Positions 36,042-44,692 of a stretch of DNA of 64,000 bases are shown piece by piece (the stretch's first letter is position 1; the number at the start of each line of letters is the position of its first letter). The notes below the pieces were generated by a model. The model was not told the DNA's origin. It saw nothing but the letters and a program-made list of their open reading frames with translations, and searched no databases. The stretch comes from JAIXWP01 sp965247015 (GTDB lineage: Bacteria; Bacteroidota; Bacteroidia; Flavobacteriales_D; Sanyastnellaceae), in contig CBDFGG010000006.1 in assembly GCA_965247015.1 (NCBI GenBank), positions 372,001 to 436,000 of the forward strand. Direction: 5' to 3'. Both the position numbers and the translations under genes were made by a program.

Positions 36042-36113
36042 ATAACAATCAACGACATTATTGATCAGAAGCCATAGCCAGGCCTATTCAATAATGCCTA
36101 ATGCATTTTACTA

Positions 36114-36152
36114 GGGGCTGTCTCCTTTACGAGACGGTCCCTTTTTATTTTT
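36114..36152 (+). terminator. Rho-independent terminator between the PUR-like and methylase genes
   Basis: An 11-bp stem GGGGCTGTCTC / GAGACGGTCCC (two G-T pairs) with loop CTTTAC is followed by TTTTTATTTTT. The next ATG is at 36157, only 5 nt after the T-tract. Confidence 0.8.
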
Positions 36153-36156
36153 AATT

Positions 36157-36861
36157 ATGAGCAAAGGAACATTATACCTTATTCCCAATAGCCTTGGGGG
36201 AAACGTGCAGCAAGTAACTGGACCTCTTACCAAAGAAGTCGTCCAAACCATCGATCATTATATCATCGAAGAAATAAGAAGTGCACGTCGATTTTTGAGA
36301 GCCATTGGGTATGAAAAAGACTTCGAAGAAGTTTCGTTTCAATTGCTTAATGAGCATACCAAAGACCAAGACTTCAAAGCATTCCTTCAACCTGCGTTGG
36401 CAGGCAAAAACATGGGAGTGATTAGCGAAGCCGGGGTGCCATGTGTGGCAGACCCCGGTGCTAGTGTTGTACGTGCAGCCCACGCCCTAGGAATACGTGT
36501 AGTACCACTTGTAGGTGCGAGCTCTATTTTATTGACGCTTATTGCTTCTGGTCTAAATGGACAAAGTTTTGCTTTCAACGGCTATCTACCAAAAGAGCGT
36601 GGAGAACGCGTGAGAAAACTAAAAACACTGGAAGCACAAGCTTTGAAATTCGGTCAAACTCAACTATTCATGGATGCCCCCTATCGCAATGATCAGGTGA
36701 TGGAAGACATGGTGAAAAACTTAGGTCCTCAAACCATGATCTGCGTAGCATCAGATATCACACTAGATGGCGAGCGCATCACTACTATGAGCGCCGCAGA
36801 TTGGTCCAAACACGTCCCTAAACTTCACAAACGCCTCGTGATGTTCGCGATTGGGCAGTAA
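36157..36861 (+). CDS. RsmI-like SAM-dependent methyltransferase (tetrapyrrole-methylase fold)
   Basis: 234 aa. The family motifs GTLYLIPNSLGG, MGVISEAGVPCVADPGASVV (SAM-binding region) and VPLVGASSILLTLIASGL are all present. QSFAFNGYLPKERGERVRKL marks the RsmI/YraL-related group. RsmI proper 2'-O-methylates 16S rRNA C1402; this shorter form is usual in Bacteroidota, and its exact target is not certain. It is preceded very closely by a terminator, so its promoter must lie within or across that element, or it depends on readthrough. Confidence 0.88.
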   Translation: MSKGTLYLIPNSLGGNVQQVTGPLTKEVVQTIDHYIIEEIRSARRFLRAIGYEKDFEEVSFQLLNEHTKDQDFKAFLQPALAGKNMGVISEAGVPCVADPGASVVRAAHALGIRVVPLVGASSILLTLIASGLNGQSFAFNGYLPKERGERVRKLKTLEAQALKFGQTQLFMDAPYRNDQVMEDMVKNLGPQTMICVASDITLDGERITTMSAADWSKHVPKLHKRLVMFAIGQ

Positions 36862-36870
36862 CCATTCAGA

Positions 36871-36990
36871 GACAAATGACAAATGACAAGAGACAAATGA
36901 CAAATGACAAATGACAAGAGACAAATTATCTCGGCGAAGCCGAACTAAGAACTAAGAACTAAGAACTAAGAACCATGAACCACAAACTTC
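36871..36990. repeat. Composite heptamer element: (GACAAAT)n - hairpin - (AACTAAG)n
   Basis: Eight GACAAAT/GACAAGA units (36871-36926) are followed by TCGGC-GAA-GCCGA (36931-36943) and then AACTAAG-type units that run to about 36990. The second array enters the 3' end of the minus-strand T9SS gene and supplies its stop codon. The same order occurs at 38005-38057. Confidence 0.85.
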
Positions 36991-37940
36991 AACGTTTGTC
37001 CGTCTTCTAGTTTTACGATATAGTGCCCAGCAGCGTAATTGGAAACGTTGATGGTTTCGATGGCGTCTTGAGACTTGTCGGTGTAAATCAACTGTCCTAC
37101 TCCATTATAGATTTGATAAGAGCCTTTCACATTGCTGATTTGAATGTTGTTCGTAGCTATCGTTGGCCAAAGTACCGCTTTGTTATTGCTATTTAATTCA
37201 TTTGTAGATTCCACTACATCTGCACCGCCAAACTGATATACTGTTCCAGTTGGTGGTTCAAAATTCAAAAGTTCATTTTGAGAAAACTCAAAATCACCAC
37301 TTGGATGACTCACCAAAGTTGGATTTGTTGGATCTCCAGCAAGTGTCCAAAGTGATGTCCATGAAATACCAAACAAATTCGCATCACGAACGATAGCAAT
37401 TAATGGTCTGCCGAAGTCGTGCACAAGAGTAGGTTCTTTAATGGTGTTTGGGCCATAACGATATTCAACTACGTTCGTTCCCTCGTATAACCACATTTGA
37501 AAATTCGTGGTATTATTGAAAGTATTATTGGCATCTTGCTCGTAGTAAAAACTAACATTTGGCCATTGGATTTTAAAGATTCTTGCGCCCGGCTCCCCTT
37601 CTGTTAGATAAGTTATTGGGCTTACTAATTCTGTTGAAGACGCATTGATAATATCAGAAGCATAAGGCAACATGCCTTGAACACTGCTTCCGATGCCGGA
37701 CATCAGTTGGCCACCTGCACCTACAAACTCAAGGGTGCTAAATGTTTCACCGAAAAGCGTAAAATCAAATCCAATGGGAATATTGAGTTCAGGGTCATCC
37801 CACAAGTCGGTTCCGGTAGCAGAAGTTCCGCCCTCTAGTTCAACATACGGTTCATTAAAAGTGGTAAACGTCCCCGGAAATTCCTGCGCTGACGCCAAGA
37901 ATGATAAGCAAATCGCTGTAAGTGTAAATGTAAGTTTCAT
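36966..37940 (-). CDS. Secreted protein with T9SS sorting domain
   Basis: 324 aa. The signal peptide (MKLTFTLTAICLSFLASAQ) precedes a beta-rich single domain with no recognised catalytic motif (PIGFDFTLFGETFSTLEF, IFKIQWPNVSFYYEQD, FQMWLYEGTNVVEYRYG), which resembles secreted lectin-like or jelly-roll proteins. The C-terminal ~75 residues are T9SS-like (VLWPTIATNNIQISN ... AAGHYIVKLEDGQTLKF). The last residues (VVHGS) and the stop codon are encoded by the heptamer array, so the native end has probably been overwritten. Confidence 0.85.
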   Translation of the reverse strand: MKLTFTLTAICLSFLASAQEFPGTFTTFNEPYVELEGGTSATGTDLWDDPELNIPIGFDFTLFGETFSTLEFVGAGGQLMSGIGSSVQGMLPYASDIINASSTELVSPITYLTEGEPGARIFKIQWPNVSFYYEQDANNTFNNTTNFQMWLYEGTNVVEYRYGPNTIKEPTLVHDFGRPLIAIVRDANLFGISWTSLWTLAGDPTNPTLVSHPSGDFEFSQNELLNFEPPTGTVYQFGGADVVESTNELNSNNKAVLWPTIATNNIQISNVKGSYQIYNGVGQLIYTDKSQDAIETINVSNYAAGHYIVKLEDGQTLKFVVHGS

Positions 37941-38004
37941 GTGTGTTTAATTTAATTGCAATTTACAGACGCTTTTCCAACTAAAAAAGTTACAGTCTGT
38001 AAAT

Positions 38005-38057
38005 GACAAATAAGCTCGGCTTCGCCGAGACTAAGAACCAAGAACTGTGAACCCAAT
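38005..38057. repeat. Composite heptamer element, second copy
   Basis: GACAAAT (38005-38011), hairpin CTCGGC-TTC-GCCGAG (38015-38029), then ACTAAGA, ACCAAGA, ACTGTGA, ACCCAAT (38030-38057). It repeats the order of the 36871 element and contains the stop codon of the methyltransferase gene. Confidence 0.8.
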
Positions 38058-38636
38058 CATTCGAATCACCTCCGCGATACCTTTGTGAAAAGCGCCTTCA
38101 GATAATTTCGTTTGTAATTCATAGATTTCTAAATCTCGCAGAGATTGGAAATCTGATTTTAATTCATCCACGGAATAGAGCATTTCGTGCACTTGTGGTC
38201 CGCCTGATTTATTTCCCAATTGAGATTTATTAAATCCTTCTAGAATAATTATTCCTCCGGGCTTCAATGCTTTTAAAACTTTTGAATGATACAATTCTCT
38301 TTTACCGACAGGTGGATGAGCGTAAATCAATGCAATCACATCATACGTTTCGGGAGTGGGTTCCCATGTATCAAAATCCTGAATTTGATAATTGATATAG
38401 ACAGCCTTCAATTCAGCAAGAGCTAAAGCTTTTTGTCTGCCTGCTTCGCTGTAATCAAAAGCGTCTACTTCAAAACCTAATTGTGCTGCATAGACTGCGT
38501 TTCTTCCTTCACCTTCCGCAGGGAAAAGTATTTTTCCGGGCTTAATTCCCGCTAAAACTTCTTTTAAATATTCATTTGGCGCTGTACCATAAACGTACTC
38601 CTGCATACCAAAGCGTTCGTTCCAAAATTCTTTCAT
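38031..38636 (-). CDS. Class I SAM-dependent methyltransferase
   Basis: 201 aa. It starts KEFWNERFG like thiopurine/TehB-type methyltransferases. Motif I is ILFPAEGEGRNAVYAAQLG and VDAFDYS holds the acidic residue after beta-2. VIALIYAHPP and LKPGGIIILEGF correspond to motifs IV and post-IV. The substrate is a small molecule by family analogy. The final residues FTVLGS and the TAG stop are read from an AACTAAG/AACCAAG heptamer array. TAGCTTCG ends 4 nt before the ATG, suggesting a leaderless mRNA. Confidence 0.9.
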   Translation of the reverse strand: MKEFWNERFGMQEYVYGTAPNEYLKEVLAGIKPGKILFPAEGEGRNAVYAAQLGFEVDAFDYSEAGRQKALALAELKAVYINYQIQDFDTWEPTPETYDVIALIYAHPPVGKRELYHSKVLKALKPGGIIILEGFNKSQLGNKSGGPQVHEMLYSVDELKSDFQSLRDLEIYELQTKLSEGAFHKGIAEVIRMIGFTVLGS

Positions 38637-38640
38637 CTTG

Positions 38641-38648
38641 CGAAGCTA
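38641..38648 (-). promoter_or_regulatory. -7-like box of the methyltransferase gene, leaderless arrangement
   Basis: Minus-strand TAGCTTCG, then CAAG, then ATG (38636). It has one mismatch to TAnnTTTG. Confidence 0.4.
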
Positions 38649-38704
38649 ATTCATTACACGCGATAGGGTGTGCGACTTATATCACTGTATCACATTAAAT
38701 CTAC

Positions 38705-38712
38705 TACTTTTA
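38705..38712 (+). promoter_or_regulatory. -7-like box of the choice-of-anchor B gene, leaderless arrangement
   Basis: TACTTTTA, then GCGC, then ATG at 38717. It has one mismatch to TAnnTTTG. Confidence 0.45.
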
Positions 38713-38716
38713 GCGC

Positions 38717-40396
38717 ATGAAAAAATCTTTACTTGCATTCTCTCTCCTCATAAGTTCATACTCGTACGCTCAATTCCCTTGTATTGATGGCCTTGCAGCG
38801 GGTATCTACCCTTGTGATCACGTTGAACTAGCAAAATTCATGGCCCTCAATGAAGTGGGCGTCGACGGGAATACTAATGATGTATGGGGTTGGGTGAGCC
38901 CTAATACTGGTAAAGAATATGCGCTGCTCGGAGGAAACAACGGAACAGCTTTCATCGATGTATCAGATCCTGGAACCCCTGTTTACCTCGGCCTATTGCC
39001 TACTCACACTATCGCAAGCTTGTGGAGAGATATTGAATCGCTTGGTAATTATTGCTATATCGGCAGTGAAGCGCCTGGACATGGTCTTCAAATTTTCGAT
39101 TTATTGCAATTAGATGATGTGACCAACCCTCCTGTGCTCTTTGAAGAAACAGCACACTATGACGGATTTGGAAACTCACACACGATCAATATCGATCCTG
39201 TTTCTGGTTATTTATATGCAATGGGTACCAACACTTTCAGCGGTGGTCTTCATATCGTTGATATCAATGACCCACTCAATCCGACCATTGCAGGTGGCTT
39301 TAGTCAAGATGGATATACACACGATGGTTATGCTATTTCTTATAATGGTCCTGATGAAGATTGGATCGGAAAAGAAGTAGTTGTTGGATGCAACGCAGAT
39401 GCGCTTACGTTCATTGATGTGAATGATAAATCAGATTGCCAAATGATCAGCACGCTCGACTATCCAGAACTTGGATATGTTCACCAAGGCTGGTTCACAA
39501 AAGACTTCAAATACTTCTTGCTCGATGATGAATTAGATGAACAAGATTTCACTGTAAATACAAGAACGCATATCTTCGATGTGCAAGATCTTGACAACCC
39601 TGTTTACATGGGCTACTATCAAGGAGAAAGTACATCGATTGACCACAATCTGTATATCAAAGATCAATTCGTATTTGAAAGTAACTATCGCTCCGGTGTT
39701 CGCATCCTCGATGCTAGCCGCACTTCACAAAGCATTTTAAACGAGATTGGCTATTTCGATTTATTTCCTAATAACGACTTTGCTCTTTTCAGTGGTACAT
39801 GGAGTAATTACCCATTTTTACCGAGTGGAATTGTACTTGCCACTTCCATGTACGACGGTTTCTTTATTTTAAAACCACATCTTGTAGACCTTCCAGCAAT
39901 TGTTCCCGTGCAATGCGACACACAAGTCAATGGATTTCAAATTACCATCAATGCGGACTTGCAATTCCCATTGACGATCAGTGCTACAGATGTTCCTGAA
40001 GAATGGACCGCATCAGGACCAGTTATCAACGGACCGGGTACATACGACATCGTGTTAAGTGGTGGATGGGACGTTATAAATAATGCAACGCTTGTTTTAT
40101 CAACCAACTTTGGAAGCACATACGAATTCCAATTCTCTACTGATTTGTGTGAAAACACTGTCAATGAATTGGCCGAAAACAACTCACTTATTGTATTCCC
40201 AAACCCAGCGAATGAGCGTGTGTTTATTGATTCGAAAATGCTTGGTGGACAGATCGAAATATTTGACATGACAGGTAGAATGGTTGATTCTACTCGTATT
40301 TCAAATGCGCGCACTGAAATAAACACTACAAAATATCCTCAAGGACTTTATATCATTAAGGCAAATAATCAATCGGTTTTATTCGAAAAATTGTAA
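38717..40396 (+). CDS. Choice-of-anchor B family secreted protein, LVIVD-type propeller, T9SS domain
   Basis: 559 aa. The signal peptide (MKKSLLAFSLLISSYSYAQ) precedes the choice-of-anchor B body: WGWVSPNTGKEYALLGGNNG, AFIDVSDPGTPVYLG, LWRDIESLGNYCYIGSEA, HIVDINDPLNP and HIFDVQDLDNP. These are LVIVD-like repeats that form a beta-propeller. A beta-sandwich follows, and the last ~75 residues are a T9SS sorting domain (IVFPNPANERVFIDS ... PQGLYIIKANNQS). The enzymatic role of this family is unknown; the location is the cell surface or exterior. Confidence 0.9.
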   Translation: MKKSLLAFSLLISSYSYAQFPCIDGLAAGIYPCDHVELAKFMALNEVGVDGNTNDVWGWVSPNTGKEYALLGGNNGTAFIDVSDPGTPVYLGLLPTHTIASLWRDIESLGNYCYIGSEAPGHGLQIFDLLQLDDVTNPPVLFEETAHYDGFGNSHTINIDPVSGYLYAMGTNTFSGGLHIVDINDPLNPTIAGGFSQDGYTHDGYAISYNGPDEDWIGKEVVVGCNADALTFIDVNDKSDCQMISTLDYPELGYVHQGWFTKDFKYFLLDDELDEQDFTVNTRTHIFDVQDLDNPVYMGYYQGESTSIDHNLYIKDQFVFESNYRSGVRILDASRTSQSILNEIGYFDLFPNNDFALFSGTWSNYPFLPSGIVLATSMYDGFFILKPHLVDLPAIVPVQCDTQVNGFQITINADLQFPLTISATDVPEEWTASGPVINGPGTYDIVLSGGWDVINNATLVLSTNFGSTYEFQFSTDLCENTVNELAENNSLIVFPNPANERVFIDSKMLGGQIEIFDMTGRMVDSTRISNARTEINTTKYPQGLYIIKANNQSVLFEKL

Positions 40397-40439
40397 AGGA
40401 AGTTTTTATTCGATTCGGTAGGGTAAGCTAATTTTTATT

Positions 40440-40447
40440 TATATTTG
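40440..40447 (+). promoter_or_regulatory. -7 box of the cytochrome operon
   Basis: TATATTTG is a perfect TAnnTTTG, 45 nt before the ATG at 40493. Confidence 0.55.
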
Positions 40448-40492
40448 GTTGAGCCTTAGGGCGTTTGAAACCAAAAAATCTTAGCCTCACCT

Positions 40493-41593
40493 ATGAAGAA
40501 AAGTTCTCTACTTCTTTTCGTCATTGCTATTGTTGTAGGTATTGTCGCTTGTAAAAAAGACGATGAAGAAACGCCTATAACCCCTATCCCAGAAACACCA
40601 TCAACGGGTGTAAGTTTTGATTTATCGCTTGTCCCCTATCCTACACTAGCGGATTACAGATTCTATGTGGGCACTATGTCCAACCTCCAGCCTAATGAGG
40701 ATGTCCTTCCCTATGATGTGATCACTCCTCTCTTTTCTGATTATGCAAAAAAGAAGAGATTTATTTGGATGCCTGAAGGTACCAAGGCAACGTACAATAG
40801 CGATCATACTGTGCTGGAATTTCCAGAAGGTACTGTGATGATTAAAAACTTCTACTACGATCACGTTCAGCCGTCGGATACCCGCAAGATTATTGAAACG
40901 CGTCTCATCTATAAGAAAAATGGTGAATGGAAATTCGCTGACTACATCTGGAATGATGAACAAACAGAGGCGACTTATAGCCTGACTGGTTCTATCAAGG
41001 AAATCGAGTGGGTTGATGAAAACGGAAATCCAAAGTCTGTAGACTACCGCATCCCAAGCGAAGTGGAATGTTTTACTTGTCACAAGTCAAACAATATTTC
41101 TACTCCTATCGGGCCAAAACCACAGAACCTCAATAAGAATTTAACCTATGCAGATGGTTCAATGAATCAGCTTTCAAAATGGATTCAAGTGGGCTATCTG
41201 GAAAATAATCTTCCAGGTACCATCAATACGGTTGTTGATTGGACAGATGAAACACAATCGCTGGAGAATAGAGTGCGCGCTTATGTCGATATGAATTGCG
41301 CACATTGCCATCGTGAAGGAAGCCACTGCGATTATCGTCCTCTGCGACTTGCATATAATGAGACAATCAATCCAACCAATCTGGGCGTTTGTGTTGACCC
41401 ACAAGAAGAAGTCAACTCAGCACTCACACACATCATCGCACGCGGTAACGTGAATCGATCTGTGATGTCTTATCGCCTGAATACTACAGAGCCACAATTC
41501 AGAATGCCGCTTCTTGGTCGAAGCTTAGTTCATGAAGAAGCGGTGCAACTTTTAAATGAATACATTAGTTCTTTATCACCTGCATGTCCATAA
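40493..41593 (+). CDS. SO2930-like diheme c-type cytochrome lipoprotein
   Basis: 366 aa. A lipobox (VGIVACKKD, Cys20) is followed by a beta-rich region (LSDYAKKKRF-like segment FSDYAKKKRFIWMPEG) and two haem c sites, CFTCH (~198) and CAHCH (~271). This is the arrangement of the SO2930/TIGR03806 family, which has unknown electron partners at the outer membrane. It is followed after 16 nt by an FG-GAP/UnbV protein, and the pair is probably one operon. Confidence 0.88.
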   Translation: MKKSSLLLFVIAIVVGIVACKKDDEETPITPIPETPSTGVSFDLSLVPYPTLADYRFYVGTMSNLQPNEDVLPYDVITPLFSDYAKKKRFIWMPEGTKATYNSDHTVLEFPEGTVMIKNFYYDHVQPSDTRKIIETRLIYKKNGEWKFADYIWNDEQTEATYSLTGSIKEIEWVDENGNPKSVDYRIPSEVECFTCHKSNNISTPIGPKPQNLNKNLTYADGSMNQLSKWIQVGYLENNLPGTINTVVDWTDETQSLENRVRAYVDMNCAHCHREGSHCDYRPLRLAYNETINPTNLGVCVDPQEEVNSALTHIIARGNVNRSVMSYRLNTTEPQFRMPLLGRSLVHEEAVQLLNEYISSLSPACP

Positions 41594-41609
41594 AAACCAA
41601 CTTCACACT

Positions 41610-43592
41610 ATGAAAAAAATCTACTCACTATTCATGCTCTCCCTTTGCTCTATCGGAGCGATGGCACAGCTTACTTGTGCTGAAGCACAAGTGGTAACAC
41701 TAGGAGCAACCGCGGTTCCTGGAATTACAGGCACTCAGCTACCATCTACTTTTTGTGTTGGTGCAATTGGGGGTACCGATGCTGCAATGTGGTATTCATT
41801 TACCCCTGAAACTGACATGGGAATTACAGTTAGTTCTGCGGTAAGTGCTATTGACACCCGTATGCACATTTATACAGGAATTTGTGAAAACCTACAATGC
41901 GTGGGTGGTGATGATGATTCCGGTCCTGGGTATTCATCTATTGCTTCTATCAATGTGACTGCTGGTACAGAGTACTTCATTGTATGGGACAACTACTGGA
42001 CAGGAAACGCTTTCACTTTTAATATTACAGAATCTGTATTTGTAGAGCAATTGGTGAATTTCACTTCTATCAATGGAGGCACCAGCGCAATGGCAGTTCT
42101 TGATATGAACGGTGATTACTTAGATGATCTTGTAGGTACATCTGGAGATAATTTGAATATTGGATATCAGCAAACAGATGGTACTTTCTCAAATACAACT
42201 GCACCCATTTCTGGCGGCGTTCAGCATAGCCCATCGTGGAGCATCTGTGGTGGTGATTTGGATGGCAATGGTCGCAATGATTTATTATTTGCAGGCGGCG
42301 GCGGTGCTAGCTTTATTTGGGCAAATGCTGATGGCAGTGCATATAATGAAACAAGCGATAACAATTATATCTTCTGTCAGCGCTCGAATCTTGTGGACAT
42401 CAATATGGATGGACAGTTAGATGCTTTCGTTTGTCACGATATCGCTCCGAATGTATGGTACATCAATGATGGAACGCAATTGTTCGAACACAACCAAGGA
42501 GGCTTAGGTGATACTCCTGATGGAGGAAACTATGGTTCAGTTTGGATCGACTATGACAACGACTGCGACATGGATATGTTTATCGCTAAATGCCGTGGTG
42601 GACAAGGTCCTGCAAATATCAATCAAATGCACCGCAACAATGGTGATGGAACATTCACAGAAGTTGGAGCAGAAATCGGATTGGCTGATAACGTACAAAC
42701 ATGGTCATCAGCTTGGGCTGATTTTGATAACGATGGTGATATGGATGTAGTAGTTGGAGCCAGCTCATCTATTAACGGTAATCACAAGGTAATGCGCAAC
42801 AATGGCGATGGAACATTCACAGATATCACTACTGGATCAGGTTTTGACACTTTCCCTAGCAATGGTATCGAATGGGCACCTGCGGATTTTAATAACGATG
42901 GTCTTGTAGACGTGATTGGAGCAGGAAATACAATCATGGTTAATCTTGGTGATTTTACATTTGGTCAAAATGCCGTAACATTCGGAGTGGGCCCAATGGG
43001 TGATTTGAACAACGATGGATTCTTAGATGTAGTTGCTGGAAGCACTATTCACCTTGGAGTTCCTAACGAGAATAATTTTCTAGTGATCAATACCATCGGA
43101 ACAGAAAGCAACAAGAATGGAATCGGCGCGCGTGTTACTGTGGAGTCACCTAGCTTCACTCAAATTCGCGATGTAAGAAGCGGCGAAGGTTTCAGATACA
43201 TGAGCACTTTGAATACTCACTTCGGACTAGGAACTGATGAGACGATTACCAAAGTGACAGTATGTTGGCCATCTGGAATCACAGATGAAATTTTGAATCC
43301 AAACATCAACGAAACATTGGTGATTACAGAAGGAGAAAATGTTTCAAATGTGACTGAAAACACAGTTGCAGAATTGAACATTTATCCAAACCCAGCTACA
43401 GATCGCTTGACCATTGCAGGAAACGAATGGAATAAGGCGAATGTAATTGTTACAGATTTATCGGGCAAAACGGTTTTAAACACAACATTAATCCAGAATG
43501 AATTGAATATTGCAGCACTAGAAAGTGGCTTTTATATCATTCGTTTGGAATTAAACGGAAATCACTCCGAGCAGAAGTTTGTTAAGAAATAA
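41610..43592 (+). CDS. FG-GAP/VCBS-repeat protein with ASPIC/UnbV and T9SS domains
   Basis: 660 aa from ATG 41610 (signal peptide MKKIYSLFMLSLCSIGAMAQ); the ATG at 41556 overlaps the previous gene. A pre-peptidase-like beta domain (~25-150) comes first. FG-GAP/VCBS calcium-binding repeats follow (DMNGDYLDDLVG, DLDGNGRNDLLF, DYDNDCDMDMFI, DFDNDGDMDVVV, DLNNDGFLDVVA). Then comes ASPIC/UnbV (~505-590, NGIGARVTVESP ... GEGFRYMSTLNTHFGLG). The C-terminus is a T9SS domain (NIYPNPATDRLTIAG). It is an extracellular propeller, with the cytochrome as neighbour. Confidence 0.9.
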   Translation: MKKIYSLFMLSLCSIGAMAQLTCAEAQVVTLGATAVPGITGTQLPSTFCVGAIGGTDAAMWYSFTPETDMGITVSSAVSAIDTRMHIYTGICENLQCVGGDDDSGPGYSSIASINVTAGTEYFIVWDNYWTGNAFTFNITESVFVEQLVNFTSINGGTSAMAVLDMNGDYLDDLVGTSGDNLNIGYQQTDGTFSNTTAPISGGVQHSPSWSICGGDLDGNGRNDLLFAGGGGASFIWANADGSAYNETSDNNYIFCQRSNLVDINMDGQLDAFVCHDIAPNVWYINDGTQLFEHNQGGLGDTPDGGNYGSVWIDYDNDCDMDMFIAKCRGGQGPANINQMHRNNGDGTFTEVGAEIGLADNVQTWSSAWADFDNDGDMDVVVGASSSINGNHKVMRNNGDGTFTDITTGSGFDTFPSNGIEWAPADFNNDGLVDVIGAGNTIMVNLGDFTFGQNAVTFGVGPMGDLNNDGFLDVVAGSTIHLGVPNENNFLVINTIGTESNKNGIGARVTVESPSFTQIRDVRSGEGFRYMSTLNTHFGLGTDETITKVTVCWPSGITDEILNPNINETLVITEGENVSNVTENTVAELNIYPNPATDRLTIAGNEWNKANVIVTDLSGKTVLNTTLIQNELNIAALESGFYIIRLELNGNHSEQKFVKK

Positions 43593-43610
43593 GCTCTGCT
43601 TGATTAAGGA

Positions 43611-43643
43611 AAAAAAACGCTCCCGATGGGAGCGTTTTTTTTT
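43611..43643. terminator. Bidirectional rho-independent terminator
   Basis: The stem AAAAAAACGCTCCC / GGGAGCGTTTTTTT with a 3-nt loop separates the convergent UnbV gene (+) and PAS-sensor gene (-). Confidence 0.9.
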
Positions 43644-44619
43644 ATAATTCAATTTGATCTGTGCGATGAACGATTTCTCTTACAACCTCATCTAGCTTTT
43701 GGGCTTCTTCAAGCATTCCCGCTAAATATTGTTCTCTTTCATCATCGCTAATTTGTAATTTATAATCGCGCATTTGTTCAATTAATCCCATCATTGTAGA
43801 CAATGGACCTCGCAACTCATGCGACTCCTTCCATGCAATATCTCGAAGCAATTTATTTTGCTTCATTAATTTTAACTCATACCTTTTTCGCTTATCAATA
43901 TTCCTCAAGGAAACTGCAACGCCGATGAGCCCAAAATGCTCATCAAAAACAGGATAATAGACATAACTCAACCACAGTTCGACATCTTTGATTCGGTACA
44001 ACGCCTCTCCTTTTACTACTTGCTCATCTAAGCATTTTGCAAAAGATTCAAAGAATAACTCCCTTTGATCAGCCACGACAAAATCCAAAATATGTCGATT
44101 ATCAGATAGTTCTTTTCCAAAGTACTCTCTAATCATATAAGCTGCGACGCGGTTAAACTCTAGAATCTTGTAATTCCGGTCTACCAAAAAATACATATCG
44201 AAAGTACTATTGAGAATACTTCTCAGACGACTCTTAACATCCCCTAAAATTATTCTGTTGGAGGTTTCATCTGTGATATCATTCCCAAGACCTAGGACAG
44301 CTTGTGGCGCTCCATTTTCATCTGTGATCAATGAAAATTGCCAACGTGTCCAGTAAAAAACACCGTTCCCATCCAGCGGTTTGCGAAGATTTACCTCAAT
44401 CATTTTACCAGGGTGGGCAATGCATTCATGAGCAGCCATTGTGCACAACTCAAAATCATCGGGAAAAATCGTATCCTGGATGGCAGTTCCGAGGAACTCA
44501 CTTTTTAAAAAAGCAAAACGCGTTTTAAATAAATCATTGACATAAGAGTAATTTCCATTCATGTCAACTGCTACAACATAGAAGGAGGGAGAATGCTGCA
44601 GCCAGTAAGGGAGATTCAT
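43642..44619 (-). CDS. PAS-PAS sensor protein with HisKA dimerisation helix but no ATPase domain
   Basis: 325 aa, cytosolic. Two PAS domains (~8-130 with PAC segment WTRWQFSLITDENGAPQAVL, and ~135-250) are followed by a HisKA helix whose H-box reads WKESHELRGPLSTMMGLI. The protein then ends within 55 residues. The N, G1 and G2 boxes of a HATPase_c domain are absent, and the downstream bidirectional terminator leaves no space for one. It may be a phosphoacceptor/dimerisation partner of another kinase or a signalling remnant. A TATATTCG box is at 44646-44653. Confidence 0.88.
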   Translation of the reverse strand: MNLPYWLQHSPSFYVVAVDMNGNYSYVNDLFKTRFAFLKSEFLGTAIQDTIFPDDFELCTMAAHECIAHPGKMIEVNLRKPLDGNGVFYWTRWQFSLITDENGAPQAVLGLGNDITDETSNRIILGDVKSRLRSILNSTFDMYFLVDRNYKILEFNRVAAYMIREYFGKELSDNRHILDFVVADQRELFFESFAKCLDEQVVKGEALYRIKDVELWLSYVYYPVFDEHFGLIGVAVSLRNIDKRKRYELKLMKQNKLLRDIAWKESHELRGPLSTMMGLIEQMRDYKLQISDDEREQYLAGMLEEAQKLDEVVREIVHRTDQIEL

Positions 44620-44645
44620 AGGCGTGATTTCAGGTATAGTTATAA

Positions 44646-44653
44646 CGAATATA
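44646..44653 (-). promoter_or_regulatory. -7-like box of the PAS-sensor gene
   Basis: Minus-strand TATATTCG (TAnnTTyG), 26 nt upstream of the ATG. Confidence 0.35.
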
Positions 44654-44692
44654 AGCTATGCACGCCTATTAAAAACTGACAAATGTCATGAG

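Noticed and set aside
37963..38002. Inverted repeat TTTACAGAC...GTCTGTAAA as a terminator or operator
   Set aside because: The arms are 9 bp but the loop is over 20 nt and no T-run follows; too weak to call.
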